Assembly (NCBI GenBank): GCA_937908115.1
Contig: CALEQZ010000009.1
Coordinates: forward strand, 1-64,000
Reading direction: 5' to 3'
DNA: 64,000 nt
DNA from: an uncultured Alcaligenaceae bacterium
GTDB taxonomy: Bacteria; Pseudomonadota; Gammaproteobacteria; Burkholderiales; Burkholderiaceae_B
Under the pieces are notes generated by a model. It saw only the letters and a program-made list of their open reading frames with translations. It had not been told where the DNA came from and ran no database searches. Shown here piece by piece: positions 1-8,521 of this stretch. Position 1 is the first letter of the stretch. Each line of letters begins with the position of its first letter. The position numbers were made by a program, and so were the translations under genes.

Positions 1-3
1 TGC

Positions 4-41
4 GCCTGCCGGCACGGCCCGCGCGGGCCGTGCCGGCAGGC
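4..41. repeat. 38-bp perfect GC-rich palindrome upstream of argG
   Basis: Bases 4-22 and 23-41 are exact reverse complements with no spacer (19 bp per arm). The element lies in the non-coding leader before argG. No T-run follows, so it is not a standard intrinsic terminator on the plus strand. It may end transcription of the gene to the left or be an intergenic palindromic element. A similar GC-rich inverted repeat lies at 55256-55284. Confidence 0.7.
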
Positions 42-167
42 CATACCGCGGCGCCGGCTGCAGGGTGCCGCGGCAAACGCGCTAGAATTGCCGGCTTGAC
101 CCGTTTTGCCAGCGGCCTTCATGCCGCTCCCGCCCGCCGCGGCGCTCCTTTTTTCAGCTTCGCGTTC

Positions 168-1502
168 ATGACCACGATACTTCCGACGCTTCCGGCCGGC
201 CAGAAGGTCGGCATCGCTTTTTCCGGCGGGCTCGATACCAGCGCAGCCCTGCTTTGGATGCGCAACAAAGGCGCGATCCCTTACGCCTACACGGCCAACC
301 TGGGCCAGCCCGATGAGCCCGACTACGAGGCGATTCCACGCCGCGCGCTGCAATATGGCGCAGCCGGCGCCCGCCTGATCGACTGCCGCGCCCAACTGGT
401 CGCCGAAGGCATCGCCGCCCTGCAATGCGGCGCCTTCCACGTTTCGACCGCCGGCGTGCCCTACTTCAACACCACGCCCATCGGCCGCGCGGTCACCGGC
501 ACCATGCTGGTCGCGGCCATGAAGGAAGACGACGTCCACATCTGGGGCGACGGCAGCACCTTCAAGGGCAATGACATCGAGCGCTTCTACCGCTACGGCC
601 TGCTGACCAATCCGGAGCTGAAGATCTACAAGCCGTGGCTGGACCAGGCCTTCATCGACGAGCTGGGTGGCCGCGCCGAGATGTCCGAATACATGCGCCG
701 CGCCGGCTTCGACTACAAGATGTCGGCCGAGAAGGCGTATTCCACGGACTCCAACATGCTGGGCGCCACCCACGAGGCCAAGGACCTGGAGCACCTGTCG
801 ACCAGCATCAAGATCGTGCAGCCCATCATGGGCGTGGCCTTCTGGCGCGAGGACGTCGTCATCAAGCCCGAAGAAGTGCGCGTGCGCTTCGAAGAAGGCC
901 GCCCCGTGGCGCTCAATGGCGTCGAGTACCCCGACCTGGTCGAGCTCATGGCCGAGGCCAACCGCATCGGCGGACGGCACGGCCTGGGCATGAGCGACCA
1001 GATCGAAAACCGCATCATCGAGGCCAAGAGCCGCGGCATCTACGAAGCTCCGGGCATGGCGCTGCTGTTCATTGCCTACGAGCGCCTGGTGACCGGCATC
1101 CACAACGAGGACACCATCGAGCAGTACCGCGACAACGGCCGCCGGCTGGGCCGCCTGCTGTACCAAGGCCGTTGGTTCGACCCGCAGGCCATCATGCTGC
1201 GCGAAACCGCCCAGCGCTGGGTGGCGCGCGCCATCACCGGCGAAGTCACCATCGAACTGCGCCGCGGCAACGACTATTCCCTGCTCGATACCGTCTCGCC
1301 CAACCTGACCTACAAGCCCGAGCGCCTGACCATGGAAAAGGGCGAATCCATGTTCTCGCCGCGCGACCGCATCGGCCAGCTGACCATGCGCAACCTCGAC
1401 ATCGTCGACACACGCGAGAAGCTGCGCACCTATGTGCAGGTCGGCCTGCTGTCGCCTGCCGGAGATGCCCTGCCCCAGCTCAAGGACGGCAAGGGCAAAT
1501 AA
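168..1502 (+). CDS. argG: Argininosuccinate synthase
   Basis: Ligates citrulline and aspartate with ATP to make argininosuccinate, the penultimate step of arginine synthesis, in the cytoplasm. The product is 444 residues. The N-terminal PP-loop ATP-binding motif AFSGGLDTS is at residues 17-25, and the protein aligns with the family from MTTILPTLPAGQKVG. The frame is open upstream to about base 30, but that stretch is low-complexity Ala/Arg/Pro-rich and does not resemble the family, so I chose the ATG at 168. The length and the WMRNKGAIPYAY segment match the longer E. coli-type (about 445 residue) ArgG class. It stands alone, with a hairpin after the stop. Identification is secure. Confidence 0.97.
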   Translation: MTTILPTLPAGQKVGIAFSGGLDTSAALLWMRNKGAIPYAYTANLGQPDEPDYEAIPRRALQYGAAGARLIDCRAQLVAEGIAALQCGAFHVSTAGVPYFNTTPIGRAVTGTMLVAAMKEDDVHIWGDGSTFKGNDIERFYRYGLLTNPELKIYKPWLDQAFIDELGGRAEMSEYMRRAGFDYKMSAEKAYSTDSNMLGATHEAKDLEHLSTSIKIVQPIMGVAFWREDVVIKPEEVRVRFEEGRPVALNGVEYPDLVELMAEANRIGGRHGLGMSDQIENRIIEAKSRGIYEAPGMALLFIAYERLVTGIHNEDTIEQYRDNGRRLGRLLYQGRWFDPQAIMLRETAQRWVARAITGEVTIELRRGNDYSLLDTVSPNLTYKPERLTMEKGESMFSPRDRIGQLTMRNLDIVDTREKLRTYVQVGLLSPAGDALPQLKDGKGK

Positions 1503-1534
1503 AGCCGCCGCCCCCGCAGCAGTCGCTAGTCGCT

Positions 1535-1579
1535 GGCCCCGGCCGACCGAATCGCCGGTTGACCGGGGCCCGTCGTTTT
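1535..1579 (+). terminator. Probable intrinsic terminator of argG
   Basis: GGCCCCGG (1535-1542) pairs exactly with CCGGGGCC (1563-1570). The 20-base interior can extend the stem imperfectly. The stem is followed by CGTCGTTTT. The T-run is short, so strength is uncertain, but it sits 33 bases after the argG stop. Confidence 0.5.
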
Positions 1580-1666
1580 GACCGGGAGCGCTCGCAACGA
1601 GGCACATTCGCGCGGGCTTGCCATCTGTTTGCGCGACTGATGCGGGCTAGTCGCGCGCGCCGCCGG

Positions 1667-2392
1667 TCAGCGCTTATCGCGTACCAGCGTCATCGAGAAA
1701 CGATAGCGTTCGGCCGGGTGGTAAGACACGGACGCCATGACCATGCGGCCGGCTACATCCTTGTAGTGCCGGATGATGAACAATGCCGGCGATGCAGGCG
1801 AGACTTGCAAGGCTCGCGCCACGGCATCCGGAATTGCGCAGGCCGCGATGGTCTGGTCCACCGAGGCGATGCGCCGTCCGTAGCGCTGCTCGATGATGTC
1901 CGAAACCAATCGATCGGGGTGCTGCTGTGCGAACTTGCGCACCCCTTTGTAATGCGCGTCGATGTAAAGGTCAGTCCAAACGATGGGTGGCTGGCCGGCT
2001 TCGCCGCGCGTAGAACTCATGCATAGCCAGCGCGTACCGGGACGGATGCCGAGTTGGGCGGCCAAGTCCAGATCCGCGACGACCTCACGCGCTTGGTGGA
2101 TGGTGCGCGGGGTACGCACTGCCAACTGGACGAGATCCTCAAGCGAAGACAAGGACTGGCTGAAGCTGCCCTTGCTGCGGTTGGCCTGCACCAAGGTGCC
2201 AATACCACGGCGGCGCGCCACCAGGCCAAGGTCCTGCAACTGGCGCAGGGCCGCCCGCACGGTCTGGCGGCTGGCCGAAAACTCTTCGACCAACGCATTC
2301 TCGCCTGGCATGGGCGTACCGACCGGGTAAATGCCGTCGGCGATCCGGCGCGTCAATTCCTCGGCGATTCGGCTGTACAGCGTAATGGGCAT
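1667..2392 (-). CDS. GntR-family transcriptional regulator, HutC/UTRA type
   Basis: Predicted ligand-responsive repressor of 241 residues. The N-terminal winged helix-turn-helix (about residues 1-66) starts MPITLYSRIAEELTRRI and contains the recognition stretch FSASRQTVRAALRQLQDLGL. The remainder is a UTRA-type effector domain, including the typical MSSTRG and the closing SYHPAERYRFSM. The start at 2392 is chosen because GntR domains begin here; upstream in-frame sequence is not family-like. It is divergent from the lyase gene at 2538, and the palindrome at 2499-2518 between them is a natural operator. The likely target is the adjacent lyase gene and itself. The effector is unknown. Confidence 0.88.
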   Translation of the reverse strand: MPITLYSRIAEELTRRIADGIYPVGTPMPGENALVEEFSASRQTVRAALRQLQDLGLVARRRGIGTLVQANRSKGSFSQSLSSLEDLVQLAVRTPRTIHQAREVVADLDLAAQLGIRPGTRWLCMSSTRGEAGQPPIVWTDLYIDAHYKGVRKFAQQHPDRLVSDIIEQRYGRRIASVDQTIAACAIPDAVARALQVSPASPALFIIRHYKDVAGRMVMASVSYHPAERYRFSMTLVRDKR

Positions 2393-2498
2393 CGGGCGGC
2401 GTAAAGATCGGGCAACCGCCATTCTATCCGCAGGCACCCATCGCGAGGCCCGGGAACACTGGATTCGGACGCGGTTGACGATGTGCCGGTCACCTTGC

Positions 2499-2518
2499 TT
2501 AAATGTACGAACATTTAA
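2499..2518. promoter_or_regulatory. Perfect 8-4-8 palindrome, candidate GntR operator
   Basis: TTAAATGT (2499-2506), spacer ACGA, ACATTTAA (2511-2518): the arms are exact reverse complements. The AT-rich site stands out in GC-rich DNA and lies 19 bases before the start of the lyase gene and 106 bases before the gntR start. HutC-type GntR proteins usually bind short palindromes centred in divergent promoters. The link to this regulator is inferred from position. Confidence 0.6.
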
Positions 2519-2537
2519 CTTAATATGGACAACTGAA

Positions 2538-3878
2538 ATGCCCGTTTCGGTACTTGAATCGTCCCTGTTCAAAGACATGTTCGGCAGCGCCGCCATGCGC
2601 GCTGTGTTCGATGATGCCGCCACGGTACGGCGTTATGTCGAAGTGGAAGTCGCCCTCGCGCGCGTACAAGCCGAGCTGGGAATCATTCCCGCTGATGCCG
2701 CGCGCGCCATCGCCGAACGCGCCGATGCCTCGGCGCTGGACATGGAAAAACTCAAGGCCGAAACCGAAATCGTGGGCTACCCCATCCTTCCGCTGGTGCA
2801 CCAGCTGTCAGCCATGTGCGGGCCGGCCGGCGAATACCTGCATTGGGGCGCGACCACCCAGGACATCATGGACACGGCTACCGTGCTGCAGGTGCGCGAG
2901 GCCCTGGACCTGATCGAAGCCGACCTCGCCACGCTGCAGTCCACGCTGGACCAGTTGGCCGGGCGTTATCGCGACACGCCCATGGCCGGACGCACCCATC
3001 TGCAGCATGCCCTGCCCGTGACCTTCGGATACAAGGCTGCGGTCTGGCTACTGATGATCCACCGGCACCGCGAACGCCTGGCGCAGCTGCGGCCGCGCGT
3101 GCTCATCGGACAGCTCGGCGGCGCGGCCGGTACGCTGGCCTCGCTGGCAGAACAGGGCCTGGCGGTGCAGTCTGCGCTGATGAAGGAATTGGGGCTGGGC
3201 TGCGCGCCCATTAGCTGGCACGTCGCGCGCGATGGGCTGGCCGAAACCGTGCAATTCCTGGCGCTGGTGACCGGATCGCTCGGCAAGATCGCGCTGGACG
3301 TCATGCTGATGATGACCAACGAAATCGGCGAGGTGTTCGAGCCCTACGTCAAAGGGCGCGGCGCATCGAGCACCATGCCCCAGAAGCGCAATCCGATCTC
3401 CTGCGAACTGATATGGAGTGCGTCCAAGGCGGTGCGTCAACACGCCGGCCTGATGATCGACGCCATGGTGCAGGATTTCGAGCGCGCCACCGGACCGTGG
3501 CATCTGGAATGGTCAGCCCTTCCCGAAGCGTTCGTGCTGACGGCAGGGGCCTTGCGCCAGGCCTGTTTCATGCTTGCTGGCCTGGAAGTGGACGTCGAGC
3601 GCATGGCGCGCAACCTGGACCTGTCAGGCGGATTGATCGTGGCGGAGGCTGTCATGATGGGCCTGGCACCACACATCGGCCGGCAAACCGCTCACGACGT
3701 CGTTTACGACGCCTGCCGCCAGGCCAGCGTGGCGCGCTGCCGCCTGGCCGACGTACTGGCACGCGACCCGCGCGTGGCCGAGCGGCTCGACACCGCCACC
3801 ATCAAACGCCTGTGCAATCCCGCCAACTATCTCGGTGCCGCCCCGCTCATGGCCGACCGGGTACGCGCGATGTCCTGA
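2538..3878 (+). CDS. Fumarase/aspartase-superfamily lyase, 3-carboxy-cis,cis-muconate cycloisomerase-like
   Basis: Member of the fumarase/aspartase/adenylosuccinate lyase superfamily, 446 residues, which makes or breaks C-N or C-C bonds by beta-elimination. Three conserved blocks are visible: HWGATTQDIMD (102-112), GRTHLQHALP (151-160) and the signature SSTMPQKRNP (277-286). The closest style is PcaB-like (3-carboxymuconate cycloisomerase) or the related 'class II fumarase/aspartase family' enzymes of catabolic clusters. No other protocatechuate gene is nearby, so PcaB function is doubtful. The start at 2538 gives a family-like N-terminus. It follows the palindrome at 2499 and probably belonged to a catabolic operon whose next gene is now a remnant at 3962. 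Substrate unknown. Confidence 0.85.
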   Translation: MPVSVLESSLFKDMFGSAAMRAVFDDAATVRRYVEVEVALARVQAELGIIPADAARAIAERADASALDMEKLKAETEIVGYPILPLVHQLSAMCGPAGEYLHWGATTQDIMDTATVLQVREALDLIEADLATLQSTLDQLAGRYRDTPMAGRTHLQHALPVTFGYKAAVWLLMIHRHRERLAQLRPRVLIGQLGGAAGTLASLAEQGLAVQSALMKELGLGCAPISWHVARDGLAETVQFLALVTGSLGKIALDVMLMMTNEIGEVFEPYVKGRGASSTMPQKRNPISCELIWSASKAVRQHAGLMIDAMVQDFERATGPWHLEWSALPEAFVLTAGALRQACFMLAGLEVDVERMARNLDLSGGLIVAEAVMMGLAPHIGRQTAHDVVYDACRQASVARCRLADVLARDPRVAERLDTATIKRLCNPANYLGAAPLMADRVRAMS

Positions 3879-3961
3879 CCGGCGGCGCCCCACACCGCAG
3901 TCACCGGCCATCGACGATGGCTGGCTTCGATCTACATCGTCATACAGGAGACTAGTCATGA

Positions 3962-4291
3962 GGCGCCGTCGGACCCGCCGGCCCCACCACCGCGACCCGG
4001 ATGGATAAGTTCATGCCCGCGCTGCTCGCGCACACCGGGCTGCTGGCCACCATCGGCAAGGCCGAGCGCGGACCGCTGGCGATAGAGTCGATACGCCGAT
4101 CTGGCACGGCCTATCTGTGTGCGGTGGGCGGGGCCGCCTACCTTGTCTCGCAGGCCATCCGGCAGTCGCGGGTAGTGGCATTCGGCGACCTCGGCATGGA
4201 GGCCATCCACGAGTTCACCGTGCGCGACATGCCCGTCACCGTGGCCGTGGATGCGCAGGGGCGCTCGGTACACGCGCTCGTTCCCGCCTAG
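3962..4291 (+). pseudogene. 3' remnant of class I fumarase/tartrate dehydratase beta subunit
   Basis: The reading frame opens after a TGA at 3959-3961 and encodes about 110 residues. The segments GPTTATRMD, TAYLCAVGGAAYLVSQAI and VVAFGDLGMEAIHEF match the C-terminal swivel half of class I fumarate hydratase beta (compare GPTT.RMD and ELGMEAIW in fumarases). Full beta subunits are close to 200 residues, so the N-terminal half is missing and no alpha subunit is nearby. Immediately upstream is a good ribosome-binding site and ATG (AGGAG, ATG at 3958), but that ATG is in another frame and stops after 16 codons. This suggests a deletion that joined a foreign start region to the fumarase 3' end. 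An internal ATG at 4001 could give a 96-residue product, but it would be non-functional alone. Confidence 0.75.
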
Positions 4292-4399
4292 GACGCAGCA
4301 CTCGCCATCGCGCCCTGCGTGCCCGGCTCGGCACGACGACACCGAGCGCTGTAGCGCGCATGGTGTCAAAATGCCGGGAATCACCATGGGATTTCCGAC

Positions 4400-6697
4400 A
4401 TGGATACCATCCATTCCAAGACGGATGCCGTCTCCACCATCGAACTGGCCGTCACCGGCATGAGCTGCGCCGCCTGCGCGGGCAGGGTCGAGCGCGCACT
4501 ACGCACCGTGCCGGGCGTTGCCGACGCCGCCGTCAACCTCATCACCGGACGCGCGACCGTGCGCGGCGCCGCGCATCCCGGCGCGCTCATCGCAGCCGTG
4601 GGCAAGGCCGGCTACCAGGCCAGTCCCGTCGCAGGCGATGCGCCGGCCGCGCCCCCCGGCGAAGGCGACCGGGCGTTGGCGCGCGATCTGCTGGTAGCCG
4701 CGGCGCTTGCCCTGCCGGTCTTTGCGCTGGAAATGGGCTCGCACCTGGTGCCTGCCCTGCGCGATTGGGTCGCGCAGGGCCTCGGGCTGCGGTCGAGCTG
4801 GCTGCTGCAGTGGGCGCTGGCCACGGCCGCGCTGCTCGGGCCGGGACGGCGCTTCTACGCCAAGGGGCTGCCGGCGATTGCACGCGGTGCGCCTGACATG
4901 AATACGCTGGTGGCCATCGGCACCGCCTCGGCCTATGCCTATTCGACGGTGGCAACCTTTGCGCCCGACTGGCTGCCGCAAGGCACCGCCCACGTGTATT
5001 ACGAAGCCGCCGTGCTGATCGTCGCGCTGGTGCTGGCCGGACGCTACCTGGAGGCCCGCGCCAAGGGCCGCGCGTCGCAGGCGATCCGGCGCCTGGCCGG
5101 CATGCAGGTGCGCGTGGCCCGCGTGGTGCGCTCGACCGGGACGGTGGAGGTCCCCGCCGCAGCGCTGGCCGTCGGCGATAGGGTCGAAGTCCGCCCTGGC
5201 GAGCGGGTACCGGCCGATGGCGAAATCATCGAAGGCGCGAGCTACGTCGACGAATCGATGATCACGGGCGAGCCCGTGCCCGTGGCCAAGGCCGCCGGCA
5301 GCCGCGTCGTGGGGGGCACCGTCAACCAGCAGGGCGCCTTCACCATGCGGGTGACCGCCGTCGGCGCGCAAACCGTGCTCTCGCAGATCATCCGCCTGGT
5401 CGAGCAGGCGCAAGGCGCCAAGCTACCCATCCAGGCCGTCGTCGACAAGATCACGCTTTGGTTCGTGCCCGCGGTAATGGCGGCGGCACTTGCCGCCTTC
5501 GCGGGGTGGCTCGCCTTCGGTCCGTCGCCCGCCCTGCCCTTTGCGCTGGTCAACGCGGTGGCCGTGCTCATCATCGCCTGCCCATGCGCGATGGGCCTGG
5601 CCACGCCGGCATCGATCATGGTCGCCACTGGCCGAGGCGCGGAAATGGGCATCCTGTTCCGCAAGGGCGACGCGTTGCAGCGCCTGCAGGACGCCCGGGT
5701 CGTGGCCCTGGACAAGACTGGCACGCTCACCGAAGGCCGTCCGGCGGTGACCGACATGCAGGTCGCGCCCGGCTTTGCGCGCGACGCGGTGCTGCGGCTG
5801 ATCGCCGCGGTCGAAGCGCGCTCCGAGCACCCGGTCGCCCGGGCCATCGTCCAAGCCGCCGGCGAGCTGGGCCTGGAACCGCCGCCATGCAGCGGTTTCG
5901 AATCGATCGCCGGGATGGGTGTGCGCGCGGTGGTCGAGGGCAAGCAGGTCGACGTCGGATCGGATCGGCATATGCGGCAGCTGCAGATCGATGTCGACGC
6001 CTTTGCCCAGGCCGCGCAAGGCCTGGCCGGCCAAGGCAAGTCGCCGATTTATGCTGCGATCGATGGCCGCGCTGCGGCGATCGTCGCCGTGGCAGACCCG
6101 ATCAAGTCCGATACGCCCGGCGCTATCGCGGCGTTGCATGCCCTGGGCGTCAAGGTGGCGATGATCACGGGCGACGACGCGCGCACGGCCGACGCCGTCG
6201 CGGCGCGCCTGGCCATCGACGACGTGACGGCCGGGGCACTGCCGCAGGACAAGGCGGCGGCCATCGAGCGACTTGCCGCCGCGCACGGCCCCGTGGCCTT
6301 CGTGGGCGATGGCATCAACGATGCGCCGGCGCTCGCGCGCGCCGACGTCGGCCTGGCCATCGGCACGGGAACCGACGTCGCGATGGAAGCCGCCGACGTC
6401 GTGCTCATGTCCGGCAGCCTGCAAGGCGTGGTCGACGCCATTGCCCTGTCGCGCGCGGCCATGGGCAACATCAGGCAAAACCTTTTCTGGGCCTTTGCCT
6501 ACAACACGGCCTTGATTCCGGTCGCCGCCGGAGCGCTGTATCCGGCGTTCGGCCTGCTGCTGTCGCCAGCCTTCGCCGCCGCAGCCATGGCCCTGTCCAG
6601 CGTATTCGTGCTGGCCAACGCCATGCGGCTGCGGCGCTTCGGCGCGGCGCACCGCTTGGCCGGTGCCGCGGTCAGTCGTCCCGGCCCAGCCGCCTGA
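4400..6697 (+). CDS. copA: Copper-translocating P1B-type ATPase
   Basis: Exports Cu(I) across the inner membrane at the cost of ATP; 765 residues. One N-terminal heavy-metal-associated domain carries CAAC at 23-26. The actuator motif VDESMITGEPVPV is near 283-295, the membrane metal site CPC is at 394-396 (the Cu/Ag type), the phosphorylated Asp is D438 in DKTGTLTEG, the nucleotide-binding SEHP is at 475-478, and GDGINDAP is at 636-643. It has a single HMA domain rather than the two of E. coli CopA. No CueR gene, CopZ gene or clear CueR palindrome is adjacent. It ends 26 bases inside the convergent kinase gene. Silver export is also possible. Confidence 0.93.
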   Translation: MDTIHSKTDAVSTIELAVTGMSCAACAGRVERALRTVPGVADAAVNLITGRATVRGAAHPGALIAAVGKAGYQASPVAGDAPAAPPGEGDRALARDLLVAAALALPVFALEMGSHLVPALRDWVAQGLGLRSSWLLQWALATAALLGPGRRFYAKGLPAIARGAPDMNTLVAIGTASAYAYSTVATFAPDWLPQGTAHVYYEAAVLIVALVLAGRYLEARAKGRASQAIRRLAGMQVRVARVVRSTGTVEVPAAALAVGDRVEVRPGERVPADGEIIEGASYVDESMITGEPVPVAKAAGSRVVGGTVNQQGAFTMRVTAVGAQTVLSQIIRLVEQAQGAKLPIQAVVDKITLWFVPAVMAAALAAFAGWLAFGPSPALPFALVNAVAVLIIACPCAMGLATPASIMVATGRGAEMGILFRKGDALQRLQDARVVALDKTGTLTEGRPAVTDMQVAPGFARDAVLRLIAAVEARSEHPVARAIVQAAGELGLEPPPCSGFESIAGMGVRAVVEGKQVDVGSDRHMRQLQIDVDAFAQAAQGLAGQGKSPIYAAIDGRAAAIVAVADPIKSDTPGAIAALHALGVKVAMITGDDARTADAVAARLAIDDVTAGALPQDKAAAIERLAAAHGPVAFVGDGINDAPALARADVGLAIGTGTDVAMEAADVVLMSGSLQGVVDAIALSRAAMGNIRQNLFWAFAYNTALIPVAAGALYPAFGLLLSPAFAAAAMALSSVFVLANAMRLRRFGAAHRLAGAAVSRPGPAA

Positions 6698-7784
6698 CGA
6701 GTTGGGCGCCCTTGCGCGGCCCCGGAAACACGACCGTCAGCCGTGTGCCGTCGAGATCCGGCAGGCTCGTCAGCTTCCACCACGCGCCATGCGCGCCAGC
6801 GATCTCGCGCACGATCGCCAGCCCCAGGCCCGAGCCACCCGCTGCCGCATCGGGTGCGCGGTAAAAGGCCTCGAAAACGCGCGCCTGCTCGCCCGGCGAT
6901 ATGCCCGGCCCGTCGTCCTCGACCGTCAGGGATGGCGGGTTGGCGCCGACGGTCAGCATGATGCGCCCGCGCGGACGGCCGTAGCGCAGTGCGTTGTCGA
7001 TGAGGTTGCCCAAGAGCTCATCCAGCAGCAAAGGATCGCCGTCTATCCATACGGGGTGCTCCGGGGCCGACAGGTCGATTTCCGCCTGCTTGGCACGCGC
7101 CCGCGGGATCCATTCCGCGCCGCTGGCGCGCACCCACTCACACAGGTCCAGCCGCACGAATGCATCCTGCGGCCGCACCCCGGGATCGGCGCGCGCCAGC
7201 ACCAACAGCTGCTGCCCCAGCCGGATCATGCGATCGGTCGCGGACTTGATGCGCTCGGCGCGCGCGCGCACGTCCTCGGGCAACGGCCGCGCCAGCATGA
7301 GCTCGGACTCGAGCTTTAGCCCCGACAGCGGCGTGCGCAGCTGGTGCGCCGCATGGCCGACGAAGCGGCGCTGCGCGGCCATGGCCGCCTCCAGGCGGGC
7401 GAGCAAGTCATTGGTGTGCGTGACCAGCGGCACCAGTTCCGTGGGCAAGTCTTCGGCCGACAAAGGCTGCAGGTCGTCGGCGCTGCGCTCGCGGATGTCA
7501 TTGGACAGGCGATGCACCGCATGCAGGCCCGAGCGCACCCCACTGACCACCACCCAGGCGAACAGCCCCATGAGCAGGACCTGACCGAGCACCATCATCC
7601 AGAAGATGTCCTGGAGCAGCCACTTGTCCATGTCGAGCTTGTGGGTGATCACCCACGTCGAGACGAGGTCCAGCGCGACCAAGGCAAGGATGGCTGGGAG
7701 CAGTCGGATGACCAGGTGCCTGGCAAGCGAACCGCCGGCCAGCGAAACGCGTGGCGATTGGGATGTCGACTTGCCGGCTGCCAT
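6672..7784 (-). CDS. Sensor histidine kinase, TctE/QseC-like
   Basis: Inner-membrane sensor kinase of 370 residues that phosphorylates the regulator encoded just upstream. Two hydrophobic segments (about 28-47 and 62-82) flank a very short periplasmic loop, so the signal may be read within the membrane. An H-box HQLRTPLSGL puts the phospho-acceptor at H147. The ATPase domain has the N-box NLIDNALRYG, the G1 box DDGPGIS, the F-box VFEAFYR and the G2 box GSGLGLAI. It lies 15 bases after the response regulator, so the two are co-transcribed. The 3' end overlaps copA in the convergent orientation. The signal is unknown; the neighbour copA does not prove copper sensing. Confidence 0.88.
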   Translation of the reverse strand: MAAGKSTSQSPRVSLAGGSLARHLVIRLLPAILALVALDLVSTWVITHKLDMDKWLLQDIFWMMVLGQVLLMGLFAWVVVSGVRSGLHAVHRLSNDIRERSADDLQPLSAEDLPTELVPLVTHTNDLLARLEAAMAAQRRFVGHAAHQLRTPLSGLKLESELMLARPLPEDVRARAERIKSATDRMIRLGQQLLVLARADPGVRPQDAFVRLDLCEWVRASGAEWIPRARAKQAEIDLSAPEHPVWIDGDPLLLDELLGNLIDNALRYGRPRGRIMLTVGANPPSLTVEDDGPGISPGEQARVFEAFYRAPDAAAGGSGLGLAIVREIAGAHGAWWKLTSLPDLDGTRLTVVFPGPRKGAQLVRRLGRDD

Positions 7785-7799
7785 GGCTGGCCCGCGGCG

Positions 7800-8477
7800 T
7801 CAGGGCTGCGCGCCCTCGACTTCGAGCATGTAGCCGAAGCCACGCACCGTCTGTATGCTGGCTCCCGTGCCTTCCAGCCGCTTGCGCAGCCGATAGATGT
7901 AGACTTCGACGGCGTTCTCGCTGAAGTCCGCATCCCAGGCCGACAGCGAATTGACGATCTGGCGCTTGGTCACCACGCGGCCGGCCCGCCCCATGAGCAT
8001 TTCCAGCACGGACAGCTCGCGCACCGACAAGGCGAGCCTTTCGCCATTGACGCGCACCTCGCGCCCGACCGTGTCGAAGGCCAAGGGCCCGACCTCCAGC
8101 ACCGGATGCGCCTGGCCGGCGCGCCGGCGTGCAAGCGCCCTGACACGGGCGGCCAGCTCGGGCAGGTCAAAGGGCTTGGTGACGTAGTCGTCCGCGCCGG
8201 CGTCCAGGCCGGCGACACGGTCTTCGAGCGCATCGCGCGCAGTCAGGATGAGCACCGGCATCTGGCCGCCGTCGCTGCGCAGCTCGCGCAGCACGTCCAA
8301 CCCGCTTTTGCCCGGCAGATTCAGGTCCAGTACCAGCAGGTCGTAAGCCTGTCCGGCAAGCGCCCCCAAGGCCCGCTCGCCATCGGTGACCCAGTCGACG
8401 GCGTAACCCTGGTCGCCCAGGAACTCGCGCAAGGCGTGGCCCAGGGTGACGTCGTCTTCGATGACCAATACGCGCAT
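7800..8477 (-). CDS. OmpR-family response regulator
   Basis: DNA-binding response regulator of 225 residues, partner of the kinase at 6672-7784. The receiver domain starts MRVLVIEDD (acidic pocket at 8-9), with the phosphorylated D51 in LVLDLNLPG and the conserved Lys in VTKPFDL near 101. The C-terminal winged helix (about 125-220) carries RELSVLEMLM, ENAVEVYIYRLRKRLE and IQTVRGFGYML. This is the first gene of the pair. Its targets are not visible here. It is closest in style to the TctD/QseB group. Confidence 0.9.
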   Translation of the reverse strand: MRVLVIEDDVTLGHALREFLGDQGYAVDWVTDGERALGALAGQAYDLLVLDLNLPGKSGLDVLRELRSDGGQMPVLILTARDALEDRVAGLDAGADDYVTKPFDLPELAARVRALARRRAGQAHPVLEVGPLAFDTVGREVRVNGERLALSVRELSVLEMLMGRAGRVVTKRQIVNSLSAWDADFSENAVEVYIYRLRKRLEGTGASIQTVRGFGYMLEVEGAQP

Positions 8478-8521
8478 GGCGCGATTCTAGCGCGACGGCG
8501 CGGCGCCCGCCGGCCGCTCCA

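Noticed and set aside
635..2026. 463-codon frame overlapping argG and the GntR gene
   Set aside because: Arg/Ala/His-rich shadow of argG, with no ribosome-binding site and no domain.
4292..4399. Possible CueR operator before copA
   Set aside because: I looked for the CueR-type palindrome with long spacing and saw no convincing match.
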